From contig JADJXY010000002.1 of assembly GCA_016720065.1 (NCBI GenBank), forward strand, positions 261,001 to 325,000: 64,000 nt of DNA, in the 5' to 3' direction. The position numbers and the translations under genes were made by a program. Under the pieces are notes generated by a model. That model was not told the DNA's origin and ran no database searches. It was given only the letters and a program-made list of their open reading frames with translations. Position 1 is the first letter of the stretch. Every line of letters starts with the position of its first letter. The stretch is from Betaproteobacteria bacterium (GTDB lineage: Bacteria > Pseudomonadota > Gammaproteobacteria > Burkholderiales > Rhodocyclaceae). Positions 51,261 to 63,893 of this stretch are shown in pieces.

Positions 51261-51470
51261 TCAAGCCCCCCTGAGTTTGACCAGAACCTCTGCATCGCTC
51301 AGGGGCGCGCCGACCCAGACGATCACCTTCGACGCGCCGGCCCCCCGAGCGAGTTCCTGGAACAGGCGTTCTTCGACCTGGCTCAGACCGCCCTCCAGCG
51401 TTGCGAGGGGATGGATCACGGCGGGGGCGTATAAGGCAAGACCGCGGGTCTCGGCAACGAGGGTCGTCAC
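51261..51470 (-). CDS. Possible small protein (69 aa), unknown
   Basis: GTG at 51468-51470; reads MTTLVAETRGLALYAPAVIH, then PLATLEGGLSQVEERLFQEL, ARGAGASKVIVWVGAPLSD and AEVLVKLRGA. Hydrophobic and charged residues alternate as in a folded alpha/beta protein, and the frame uses GC-rich third positions. A terminator-like hairpin lies directly upstream (51476-51497), which argues against simple read-through from the right. I cannot name it; it may be a genuine orphan or the 3' remnant of a larger gene. Confidence 0.35.
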   Translation of the reverse strand: MTTLVAETRGLALYAPAVIHPLATLEGGLSQVEERLFQELARGAGASKVIVWVGAPLSDAEVLVKLRGA

Positions 51471-51475
51471 CCCAA

Positions 51476-51497
51476 AAACCCCCGAAGCAAGGGGTTT
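51476..51497 (-). terminator. Terminator-like hairpin read on the minus strand
   Basis: On the minus strand AAACCCC (51491-51497) and GGGGTTT (51476-51482) pair around an 8-base loop and are followed by T to give TTTTT in all (51474-51478). It would stop leftward transcription just before the possible 69-residue gene, or act as an attenuator for it. Confidence 0.4.
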
Positions 51498-51590
51498 CCC
51501 TGATTGAATACGTCTATCGCGCCCACGCGGCATATGCCATAGTCCGAGAACATTGCGGGTGGCATGAGTTCTGGCTCGGGGGAGATGGGA

Positions 51591-54122
51591 ATGAAGGGGA
51601 GTCTGCGGCAAGGGGCAAGACTGGGATTTATTGGGGCAGTGCTGGCGAGCGCGGCCCTGGCGTCGGCGCAGGCTCCTTTGCAGGTATGCAATGCGGAAAA
51701 CAGCCAGAGCTGCGTAGCCCATCTCTTCGTGAGCGATGCGGATCGCGAAGCGCGCAATTGTTTTCCCGCCCGCTATCTTGAACTGTGGCGGCGCGATCTG
51801 CCTCTGGATCGCTTCCTCAAGCGGGATGCCGTCGGGCGCTACCAGCAGGTCGATGCCGAAGCCTGTGGCATCCCGCGTGGTTTCCTGGATCCCTTGCAGC
51901 GGCGTACGGCATGCCTTGATCCAAAAAGTGACAAATGCAGCGATGGGCATCCGCCCTGGTTGGGCGTCGCCCTGGAAGGGGGAGGAACGAAATCCGCACC
52001 CTTCGCTCTGGGCGTTCTGGCTGGCCTGCAGCAGGCCGGGCTGTTGGACAAGGCTGAAATCGTGGCCTCGGTCTCCGGGGGAGGCTATGCGGCCCACTAC
52101 TACTTCAGCCGCCTCATGGACGCCTGGGAGGCCCGACCGGTCCCGGCCTTGCCGGGTGCCGCCCCGGATCCCGCGGCGGTGGCTGACAATACCAGGGTGA
52201 GCGTTCGCAGCGAGCTCCCGGACAGCGGCCCCCAGGCGTGGTTTCGCGATTGCATTCCCCATAGCTACCACTGCGGTTTCGCCAAGGATCTGGTCAGCAA
52301 AAACGATCCTCGCTTGTGCCGCCCCGTCCAAGACGGTGATCCGTCCAAAAATCTGGGCAAGGACTACCAGTACTGGGAGCAGATCGTCCACTACACCGAC
52401 CTGACCGCGCCTTTCGGTAGCTGGCGCCGGGTCAGTACCAGCGACTGGGCAGGAAGCATCGGTCACCTCGTGGGACTTTTTGGCCTCCAGATGCTGACCC
52501 TGCCGGCGCACCATCTGGCCCACACCCTCTTCAGTTGGCCGGAGAATTTCGCCCCCTCCCGGGAGGCGTACCGGGCCGGTATCGAGCGGGCCTACGGCCA
52601 TACCACCACAAGCTGGCAGGCGGCGATGGCCCTGGCGCCGGAGTGGGTGCCACCGCCCGATCCCGCCGCGGCCGCGCTGACCTCTGCCGACCCCGCCTGG
52701 GACGATCCGGCCGAACCCTTGCGGCGGCGTGGCAGCCATACCCTGGAGCGGCTGGGCTACGCCTATCGTGACGCCCAGAACAACTGCCAGCGGGATGATG
52801 CGGGCCGCAAGGCCTGCGGCTTTCCCCTATGGATTTCGGGCACCGCCAATACTGCCGGTCGATCGCTCGAATCCTGGCTGGTGACGCCCGAGCGGGATTC
52901 CCTGCGCTTTCTGTTCGAGACTACCCCATTTTCCCAGGGGTCCGGCACCTTCGGCTGGGCGGACAGCCCCTACGGACCCTGGCTCATGCGGGATGCTGCC
53001 GGAGCTTCCGCGGCCTTTCTCGACGACGAGCAGAGGCGGTTCGGTACGCCGCCTTGGCGGACGCTTGTGAGCACCGGTCTACATCTTTTCAACCTCAATT
53101 GGGGCACCGACATCCCCAACTTCGCAGTGTCCGACGAGCGACGCGCGCTGTACCGATTCATGCCCTGGCCCCTGTATACCCTGCCCGTGTTCCAGGGGCG
53201 CGAGGCGCCCTACATCCACCTGACGGATGGCGGCAATAGCGACAACCTCGCCCTCATGAGCCTATTGCGGCGCGGGGTGAAGCACATCGTCGTGGCGGCC
53301 TCCACCGATGACGAACAGGGCGAATTCCCCTCCCTGTGCGAAGCGAAGAACCAACTCGAACTGGATGGCAGTTATCGTCTGCTGATGCCGGAATTGCAGG
53401 ACTTCGACCGTGTATGTGCCCAACAGGTCGGGGTCTCCCAGGAAAAGACCTGGGGTGAGGAACGGGTCAAGGCCTATTTCTGCGAGCGGGCGGCTGGCAG
53501 CCCGACGGGCGCCGATTGCGACGCGCGTTGGCGAGATCGCAGCGCAGGAGCGGGCCTCGGTTACAACCTCTGGGATTGGCCCACCCCGGTTCTTCAAGGG
53601 TGTGTGGTCCGGGACGAAGAGGGGCAGGGCGCTTCCTGCGAGGGGGCGGGGAGCCGGCTGCTTTCACGGCTCTATGTCGTCAAGCCGGCCATAAACCTGA
53701 AGGTGGCGCAGCAGCAGGTAGAGCTCACGTCCGAAGGGACGCCGAATTCAAGCTGCGGCGGAAAACTCTGCACACACGAGCAGAGCCGCGTCCGCTCCTG
53801 TCCGGCACGTGACCCGGGAGACTTCATCGGCCCTCCGTTGAGTGGTGAAGAGGCTGCCATGGCGCTGCCCTGTACTGCCATGGCTTTCTTGAATGCGAAT
53901 TATCGAGGCAATGGTGTGTACGGCGAATTCCCCCAGCACAACTTCCTTTTCATGACCCTCAATTCCAGCCACACCATGTATTCGGCGTACTACGACCTGG
54001 CGCGCCACTACACCCGGCAAATTGGCTTGCAGGGCGATTCCCTCACCGTTCCCCGGGGGCTGTGCCCGGAAACAGAAGGCTGTCGCATTCCGCTCGACGA
54101 GGGAAGGCGGAATTGTCCCTAA
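51591..54122 (+). CDS. Exported patatin-like phospholipase, large
   Basis: 843 residues, far larger than ordinary patatins. MKGSLRQGARLGFIGAVLAS begins a Sec signal ending ASA-Q. The acyl-hydrolase core has oxyanion glycines LEGGGTKSAPFALGVL (128-143), nucleophile Ser162 in SVSGGGYAA and catalytic Asp546 in LTDGGNSDNLAL. The nucleophile-Asp distance of about 384 residues implies a large inserted cap domain. Many cysteines (such as RNCFPAR, CGFAKDLV, SSCGGKLC) suggest disulfides, consistent with export. C-terminal LSGEEAAMALPCTAMAFLNA looks helical. I chose ATG 51591 over 51564 because GGAGATGGG and the signal peptide fit it. An unrecognised exported protein gene follows. The target lipid is unknown. 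Confidence 0.8.
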   Translation: MKGSLRQGARLGFIGAVLASAALASAQAPLQVCNAENSQSCVAHLFVSDADREARNCFPARYLELWRRDLPLDRFLKRDAVGRYQQVDAEACGIPRGFLDPLQRRTACLDPKSDKCSDGHPPWLGVALEGGGTKSAPFALGVLAGLQQAGLLDKAEIVASVSGGGYAAHYYFSRLMDAWEARPVPALPGAAPDPAAVADNTRVSVRSELPDSGPQAWFRDCIPHSYHCGFAKDLVSKNDPRLCRPVQDGDPSKNLGKDYQYWEQIVHYTDLTAPFGSWRRVSTSDWAGSIGHLVGLFGLQMLTLPAHHLAHTLFSWPENFAPSREAYRAGIERAYGHTTTSWQAAMALAPEWVPPPDPAAAALTSADPAWDDPAEPLRRRGSHTLERLGYAYRDAQNNCQRDDAGRKACGFPLWISGTANTAGRSLESWLVTPERDSLRFLFETTPFSQGSGTFGWADSPYGPWLMRDAAGASAAFLDDEQRRFGTPPWRTLVSTGLHLFNLNWGTDIPNFAVSDERRALYRFMPWPLYTLPVFQGREAPYIHLTDGGNSDNLALMSLLRRGVKHIVVAASTDDEQGEFPSLCEAKNQLELDGSYRLLMPELQDFDRVCAQQVGVSQEKTWGEERVKAYFCERAAGSPTGADCDARWRDRSAGAGLGYNLWDWPTPVLQGCVVRDEEGQGASCEGAGSRLLSRLYVVKPAINLKVAQQQVELTSEGTPNSSCGGKLCTHEQSRVRSCPARDPGDFIGPPLSGEEAAMALPCTAMAFLNANYRGNGVYGEFPQHNFLFMTLNSSHTMYSAYYDLARHYTRQIGLQGDSLTVPRGLCPETEGCRIPLDEGRRNCP

Positions 54123-54266
54123 GGGCACGCATCATCGGCCTACTGAAGGCTGCGCGCAGCACCGGCGGGGAGCAGCCGGAAGATTCTTGCCCCGACAGAG
54201 TGCCGTGCCGAAGAATTCGTGAATCGGGCGCGGCACCTTCCGTAAGCCTCACAAAAGGAGTCTTCA

Positions 54267-55688
54267 ATGTCGTTTCCCAAGCCTTACGCTCTTGTCTTCG
54301 CCACGGGGGCCAGCCTGCTGCCCGGTTTTTCCGCCGCCGAACCGGCCACCGCCACCGCCGCCGTCCTGGGTGGCCTGGGTGGCTTCTTCATCCAGCGTGC
54401 GCAAGGGCCGTCGACCAATGTCGGTTTGGCGAGTCATGGGTATGTGCAGTACGAAAATGCCAATGTTGCGGGTTGCAGCAAGATTCTGACCCGCAATGAG
54501 CCACTTGCGACGGGTCCGAAAGGGACGACCCAGGGCCAAAATCAGCCGAATACGGCAGTCGTCCAAAAAGACGACCCCGTCGCCGTCGCCCTGAAGCACG
54601 TCGTTCTCGGCACCGATCTGCACGTTCCTTTCCAGATTCCGGATCTGCTCTCCAATCGCATCCAGGTGGCTGTGGTTGCCAACGCCTTCGAAATGTGTGG
54701 CGCTGCCACTTGCGACGGGGGCTTCGACTTCCGCCCCAATGCCGACCTGGACGGCCGGGTGGTGTACTTTTCCAACGACGTGAAAAGGGATCAGCGCTCC
54801 CTGTCCTTCGGGGCCATGCCCATGTTCGGCCCCTTCCAGTACCAAGGAAATCCGGTGGGCTTCTCCCTGCATGTGGTCAAGCTCGCCAACGACCAGTCGG
54901 CCAATCTCAGTCCCTTGCTGACCACCCTGGCCGACTACGGCAAGCAGTCCGGCGCCGCCCTGACCCCCGAAGTGGGCGCCCTGTTGAACAGTATCGGCAC
55001 CAATTTGCTCAAGGGTTTCGACGTGCGCCTCCTGCGCTACGACACCCTGCTCTACTCGGCTGGGGTGAGCGATGACCGCTCCCTGGGGATTCCAAAGTTC
55101 CGCTACGGCGATTACATCGTCGTACGCAAGGAAGATCGGGATCAGGAATTCGATTTTTCCAAGTACTGTTACGAGCCGAAAACCGGAAAGCTCTTCAATG
55201 GGGGGTGCTCCGAGGGTAAAGACTCTCCGACCTGCGCCGCGGGAACCGAAGCCACCGACGTCACCTACGGCGTCATCCAGGTTCTCAAGGCTGCAGCGCC
55301 AGCGCAAGCGAAGTATCAATTGTTCAAGGGTCTGCAAGCGGATGTGGCGCGGCTGGCGGCGGAACAGGGGCCGAACCTCACAGCCAAGTCAGTGACGGAA
55401 GTTGTCAGAGCCGGCAACTTCAAGGCCGACCTTGCCTTGGTGAGGGCGGTCAAGAGCATCACACATGGCAGCGACGATGAAGCGAAGGAGCGCTTGCTTG
55501 CCATCCTCAAGAAGTTGAAGGATTCGGAAGCTCATGGCGCTCAGAACGATAAAAACCCAGACAACTACGACGCCCGCCAGATTGCGGAACTGAAAAACGC
55601 TCTTGAGGTGAGGTGTACTGGGTTGGGTTGGAACGAGGACGCCCAGACTATCTACGGAAAGCTAGCCACCAACTGCCCCCAGAGGTGA
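54267..55688 (+). CDS. Exported protein of unknown family, next to the patatin-like gene
   Basis: 473 residues with a Sec signal (MSFPKPYALVFATGASLLPG, cleavage near FSAA-EP). The body looks like a beta-rich domain (about 85-300: PVAVALKHVVLGTDLHVPFQ, GRVVYFSNDVKRDQRSLSFG, PMFGPFQYQGNPVGFSLHVV) followed by a helical, more AT-rich and Lys/Asp-rich C-terminus (about 345-473). Seven cysteines are spread through it. AAAAGGAG stands 6 bases before the ATG. I recognise no family. Same strand and 144 bases after the phospholipase gene, with no terminator between, so the two probably form a unit; a chaperone, inhibitor or delivery role is speculation. Confidence 0.7.
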   Translation: MSFPKPYALVFATGASLLPGFSAAEPATATAAVLGGLGGFFIQRAQGPSTNVGLASHGYVQYENANVAGCSKILTRNEPLATGPKGTTQGQNQPNTAVVQKDDPVAVALKHVVLGTDLHVPFQIPDLLSNRIQVAVVANAFEMCGAATCDGGFDFRPNADLDGRVVYFSNDVKRDQRSLSFGAMPMFGPFQYQGNPVGFSLHVVKLANDQSANLSPLLTTLADYGKQSGAALTPEVGALLNSIGTNLLKGFDVRLLRYDTLLYSAGVSDDRSLGIPKFRYGDYIVVRKEDRDQEFDFSKYCYEPKTGKLFNGGCSEGKDSPTCAAGTEATDVTYGVIQVLKAAAPAQAKYQLFKGLQADVARLAAEQGPNLTAKSVTEVVRAGNFKADLALVRAVKSITHGSDDEAKERLLAILKKLKDSEAHGAQNDKNPDNYDARQIAELKNALEVRCTGLGWNEDAQTIYGKLATNCPQR

Positions 55689-55835
55689 TTCTTCGGTGGC
55701 CGCTGGCCTTGGCGGTGGCCCCAACTGGTCCCCTAGATTGAGTCGCCCATCGACTGGCTCCCAGCGCCGGCATTGCGGGCCGCAACCCTGGGCTTTGTGT
55801 GGCAGGGATCTGCCCCGGCGTTCCGCCCGCAGAAC

Positions 55836-55866
55836 ATCGCCCCCATCCTGTTTGGGTGGGGGCGAT
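55836..55866. other. Strong 13-bp hairpin between the exported protein and antitoxin genes
   Basis: ATCGCCCCCATCC (55836-55848) pairs with GGGTGGGGGCGAT (55854-55866), one wobble pair, loop TGTTT. No T-run follows, so it is not a standard terminator. It lies in a 253-base gap in which I otherwise see no gene. Confidence 0.5.
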
Positions 55867-55941
55867 TCCTGCAAGCGAGGCGCCTGGTGCCCTCCCGTAT
55901 TACCATGCGCAGAATCCACCGAAGCACAGAAGGAGCGAACC

Positions 55942-56220
55942 ATGTCCTTGGCTGAGACCATCTATCAACGCAGCCTGAACCTGCCCGATGCCGCGGCGCA
56001 GGAGGCCTTGGATTTCATTGAATTCCTCAATCAGCGCTATGGCCTTGCCAACGCATCTCAGGGGGCCGATGGCGATGCCGCGGACTACGAGACGTGGTTT
56101 GCGGCCCAGGTACAACTGGCGGTGAACGACCCGCGCGAGGGTATTCCTGCCGAGGCGGCCCGCGAGCACTTTGCCGCCCGTCGGGATGCCCTGCATCAGC
56201 GCACCCTGGGCAAGGGGTGA
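55942..56220 (+). CDS. Antitoxin of a ParE/RelE-type toxin-antitoxin pair
   Basis: 92 residues: helical N-terminus MSLAETIYQRSLNLPDAAAQEALDFIEFL resembling DUF2281/VapB-like antitoxins, and a C-terminus (DYETWFAAQVQLAVNDPREG, IPAEAAREHF) of the kind that wraps ParE-family toxins. AGAAGGAG stands 6-8 bases before the ATG. The stop overlaps the toxin start (GTGA), the usual coupling. The toxin reading frame is interrupted, so this antitoxin may now be an orphan. (N-terminal motif spans residues 1-29 and is given here only in part: LNLPDAAAQEALDFIEFL.). Confidence 0.75.
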   Translation: MSLAETIYQRSLNLPDAAAQEALDFIEFLNQRYGLANASQGADGDAADYETWFAAQVQLAVNDPREGIPAEAAREHFAARRDALHQRTLGKG

Positions 56221-56498
56221 CGCTCTTCTGGCATCCGCTGGCCATGGCGGATCGTGAACGCATCGTGGACTTCATCGCCCGCGACAAGCCCCTGGCGGCC
56301 ATCGCCTAGGACGAGAGCTTCGATAATCACGCCCTGCGTATCGAGGCGAATCCGGCCCTGTACCGACCGGGTCGCATCGCGGGTACCCGTGAGGCCGTGG
56401 TCCATCCCAACTACGTGATGGTGTATCGCATCGAAGGGGAGGTGGTCACCATCCTGCGGGTCCTGCATAGCGCGCAACGCTGGCCGTCGGCGCAGTAG
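56217..56498 (+). pseudogene. ParE/RelE-superfamily toxin with in-frame amber codon
   Basis: GTG at 56217 overlaps the antitoxin stop. The frame reads MTLFWHPLAMADRERIVDFI ARDKPLAAIA, then TAG at 56307-56309, and continues in the same frame for 62 codons: DESFDNHALRIEANPALYRP, GRIAGTREAVVHPNYVMVYR, IEGEVVTILRVLHSAQRWP. Both parts together are a full-length ParE-like toxin (93 codons without the stop). The amber is at a position (codon 31) where homologues usually have Gln or Glu, so one base change (CAG or GAG to TAG) explains it. No new start with a ribosome site follows. Probably inactive unless the stop is suppressed. Confidence 0.8.
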
Positions 56499-56673
56499 AG
56501 TCTCGTCCCTGGTGGGTCTGGTGAGCAGGATCGTTCCGCCGGATGTCTCGCTGCGTCGCGAGCCGATCAGACAAGGGTAGCGCGGTGTCTAACGCGGGGG
56601 CACCGCACCCATCCCCCCGTGCGCCCCCCTCCCCGGGTTAAAATGCCAGTCCCTGCCCCGCGAGACCATCACC

Positions 56674-57153
56674 ATGACTTCCACCCGCAAGATTTCCATG
56701 ACCGCTGCCGTCCTGGCCGGGGTTGCCCTGCCGCTTTGGCTGGTCTGGCGTGCCCGGGTGAGGCGCGCGAAGGCCGTCCAGACGAGCGCTGCGCTGCAGG
56801 GGGACGGAGTGAAGGTGGCGGGTGCAGGCAAGGCCAAGGCCCCCGCGCCGGTCCGCGCGGCGCCTTCGCCTCAGCCTTCTGCCGCGGCCGGCACGAGCAA
56901 CGAGGCGACCGATCCCCTCTCCCGGGCGCGGGTGTTTGCCAGCTTCGGCCACCGGGTCCAGGCCGAGGCGGTGCTGGAAGGCGCCGTGGCGGCGGGGGAA
57001 TTGAACCGCGAGGAAGTCGCGCTCTTCTGGGCGCGGCATGAGGTCGAAAGCGCCCGGCGGGCGGCGGCGCCCCTGGCCGCCAAGGTGCGCAAGGCGCGCC
57101 CGAAAACTGAGGCCGTAGCGACGAAAGCCGGGGGCAAGACCCAGGAAAGCTGA
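56674..57153 (+). CDS. Single-pass membrane protein with FimV-tail-like segment
   Basis: 159 residues: N-terminal helix ISMTAAVLAGVALPLWLVWR (8-27), a Pro/Ala-rich linker, then DPLSRARVFASFGHRVQAEA and VLEGAVAAGELNREEVALFW, which resemble the repeat in FimV (AEADVYMAYGRDAQAEEILLEA) that packs as a small helical hairpin, and a basic Lys/Arg/Ala tail. It may interact with pilus or polar proteins, but this is inference. A TAAAAT box at 56638-56643 could be the -10; the ribosome site is weak. It precedes the MFS-ssb pair. Confidence 0.55.
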   Translation: MTSTRKISMTAAVLAGVALPLWLVWRARVRRAKAVQTSAALQGDGVKVAGAGKAKAPAPVRAAPSPQPSAAAGTSNEATDPLSRARVFASFGHRVQAEAVLEGAVAAGELNREEVALFWARHEVESARRAAAPLAAKVRKARPKTEAVATKAGGKTQES

Positions 57154-57278
57154 TCCCCGCGGTCCTCTCTTCCGGCCCCCCCGTTGTTGCGGGAGTGGGC
57201 TGACCATCCGGACGCCGGGCGTCCTCTCCCTCCAACGATGAAAACCTTCTCCCCGTGGCCCTCCCCCCAGCCGAACGC

Positions 57279-58460
57279 ATGACGCCCGCGGAACGCCGTG
57301 CCGGCGTTTCCCTGGCCTCCATCTTTGCCCTGCGCATGCTGGGGCTTTTCCTCATCCTGCCGGTGTTCTCGGTCCATGCCAAGACGCTGCCCGGGGGAGA
57401 CGATCTCACCCTGGTGGGCCTGGCCCTGGGGGCCTACGGGCTTACCCAGGCGCTGTTCCAGATTCCCTACGGCATCGCTTCCGACCTCTTCGGGCGCAAG
57501 CGCGTCATCGCGCTCGGCTTGCTGCTCTTTGCCTTCGGAAGTTTCGTCGCGGCGGCGGCCCCCGATATTTACTGGGTGCTCATCGGCCGTGTCCTGCAGG
57601 GGGCCGGGGCCATTTCGGCCGCGGTGACTGCCCTGGCGGCGGATCTGACGCGGGAGGAGCACCGCACCAAGGTCATGGCCATGATCGGCTCGTCCATCGG
57701 CCTGGTTTTCGCCTTCTCGCTGGTGGGGGCGCCGCTGCTCTACGGGGTGATCGGCATGGCGGGACTCTTCGCCCTCACCGGTATCCTGGCCCTGGGCGCC
57801 ATCGTCCTGCTCTACAAGGCAGTGCCCGAGCCCCCGCCGGTCAGCGGGCACGACAAGCTTCCCCTGCGCCGGGTGCTCCTGGATGCGGACCTCCTGCGCC
57901 TCAATTTCGGCATCTTCAGCCTGCATCTCATCCAGATGGCCATGTTCGTCGTCGTCCCCCATGCCCTGGTGCGAGGGGGAGGGCTGCCGGCGGCCGAGCA
58001 CTGGAAGGTCTATCTGCCGGCGGTGCTGCTTTCGTTCGCCGTCATGGTGCCGGCGATCATTTCCGCGGAGCGGGGGGGCAAGATGCGGCCCATTTTCTGC
58101 GCTGCGGTCGCGCTGCTGGCCATCGTGCAACTGAGCTTGGCCGGCTTCGGCGAGGGGCTGTGGCCGGTGGCCATCGGCTTGCTGGCCTTCTTCGTCGCCT
58201 TCAACGTGCTGGAGGCGACGCTGCCGTCGCTGGTCTCGCGCACTGCGCCGCCGTCGGCCAAGGGCGCCGCCCTGGGGGTGTACAACACGACCCAGGCCCT
58301 GGGGCTCTTTTGCGGGGCTGCCCTGGGGGGCGCTCTCGCTCAGCATTTCGGAGATAATGCCGTTTTCGTCGTCTGCGCCGGGTTGGCCCTGGTCTGGCTG
58401 GGTGTGGCGGCTTCGATGAATTTTCCGCCCCGGCGCCGGCCGCAGGCGGTGCATACCTGA
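57279..58460 (+). CDS. MFS transporter, YajR-like
   Basis: 393 residues, 12 membrane helices. MTPAERRAGVSLASIFALRM with the following GLFLILPVF is the usual N-terminus of the transporter found beside ssb in betaproteobacteria; motif A is GIASDLFGRKRVI, and GRVLQGAGAISAAVTALAAD is the antiporter-type motif. It lacks the extra C-terminal ferredoxin-like domain of YajR. The substrate is unknown (drug/H+ antiporter type). I chose ATG 57279 over GTG 57255 from the family N-terminus; neither has a clear ribosome site. ssb follows after 14 bases. Confidence 0.83.
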   Translation: MTPAERRAGVSLASIFALRMLGLFLILPVFSVHAKTLPGGDDLTLVGLALGAYGLTQALFQIPYGIASDLFGRKRVIALGLLLFAFGSFVAAAAPDIYWVLIGRVLQGAGAISAAVTALAADLTREEHRTKVMAMIGSSIGLVFAFSLVGAPLLYGVIGMAGLFALTGILALGAIVLLYKAVPEPPPVSGHDKLPLRRVLLDADLLRLNFGIFSLHLIQMAMFVVVPHALVRGGGLPAAEHWKVYLPAVLLSFAVMVPAIISAERGGKMRPIFCAAVALLAIVQLSLAGFGEGLWPVAIGLLAFFVAFNVLEATLPSLVSRTAPPSAKGAALGVYNTTQALGLFCGAALGGALAQHFGDNAVFVVCAGLALVWLGVAASMNFPPRRRPQAVHT

Positions 58461-58474
58461 GGGGGAGTCCAAAC

Positions 58475-58930
58475 ATGGCATCGGTCAATAAGGCAATCAT
58501 CATCGGCAACCTGGGCAAGGATCCGGAGGTGCGTTACACGGCCAGCGGGGAGGCGATGTGCAATATCACCGTCGCCACGACCGAAAGCTGGAAGGACAAG
58601 GCCAGCGGAGAGAAGAAGGAACTGACCGAATGGCACCGCATCTCCTTCTTCGGCAAGCTGGCGGAGATCGCCGGCCAGTATCTGAAGAAGGGGTCCCAGG
58701 TGTACGTGGAGGGCAGCATCCGGACCCGCAAGTGGACCGACAAGGAAGGGCAGGAGCGCTACACCACCGAAATCCGTGCCGACGAAATGAAAATGCTCGG
58801 CAGCCGCCAGGGCATGGGCGCCCCCATGCCGGACGCGGGGGGCGACAGCGGCGGCGACTACGCCCCGGCCCCGCGCAAGGACAAGCCCAAGCCCTCCTTC
58901 GACGACCTGGGTGACGATATTCCCTTCTGA
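58475..58930 (+). CDS. ssb: Single-stranded DNA-binding protein
   Basis: 151 residues: OB fold starting MASVNKAIIIGNLGKDPEVR, aromatic stacking residues in ESWKDKASGEKKELTEWHRI and SQVYVEGSIRTRKW, then a Gly/Pro linker and the acidic tip DDLGDDIPF that binds partner proteins such as RecO, DNA Pol III chi and RecQ. GGGGGAG precedes the ATG. uvrA is often next to this MFS-ssb pair, but it is not in the window on this side. Confidence 0.97.
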   Translation: MASVNKAIIIGNLGKDPEVRYTASGEAMCNITVATTESWKDKASGEKKELTEWHRISFFGKLAEIAGQYLKKGSQVYVEGSIRTRKWTDKEGQERYTTEIRADEMKMLGSRQGMGAPMPDAGGDSGGDYAPAPRKDKPKPSFDDLGDDIPF

Positions 58931-58988
58931 CCGGGATGGCGGGGGGCCGCCCCGCGGTGAGCCTCGGCATCCACGCCGAAGCGCGTGA

Positions 58989-63788
<4,800 letters not shown>

Positions 63789-63893
63789 TGGACTCTCCAA
63801 GGTACGCAGGTTCGACCGGCGCGCGCCCCGCCTCGTTCCATTTCTCGCCGCTACGGATGCGGCGAAGGAGGAAGGACGCGCGCTGCGGCCCGT

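Noticed and set aside
54190..54240. Inverted repeat GTGCCG/CGGCAC before the exported-protein gene as a terminator separating it from the phospholipase gene
   Set aside because: Arms are only 6 bp around a loop of more than 20 bases and there is no T-run.
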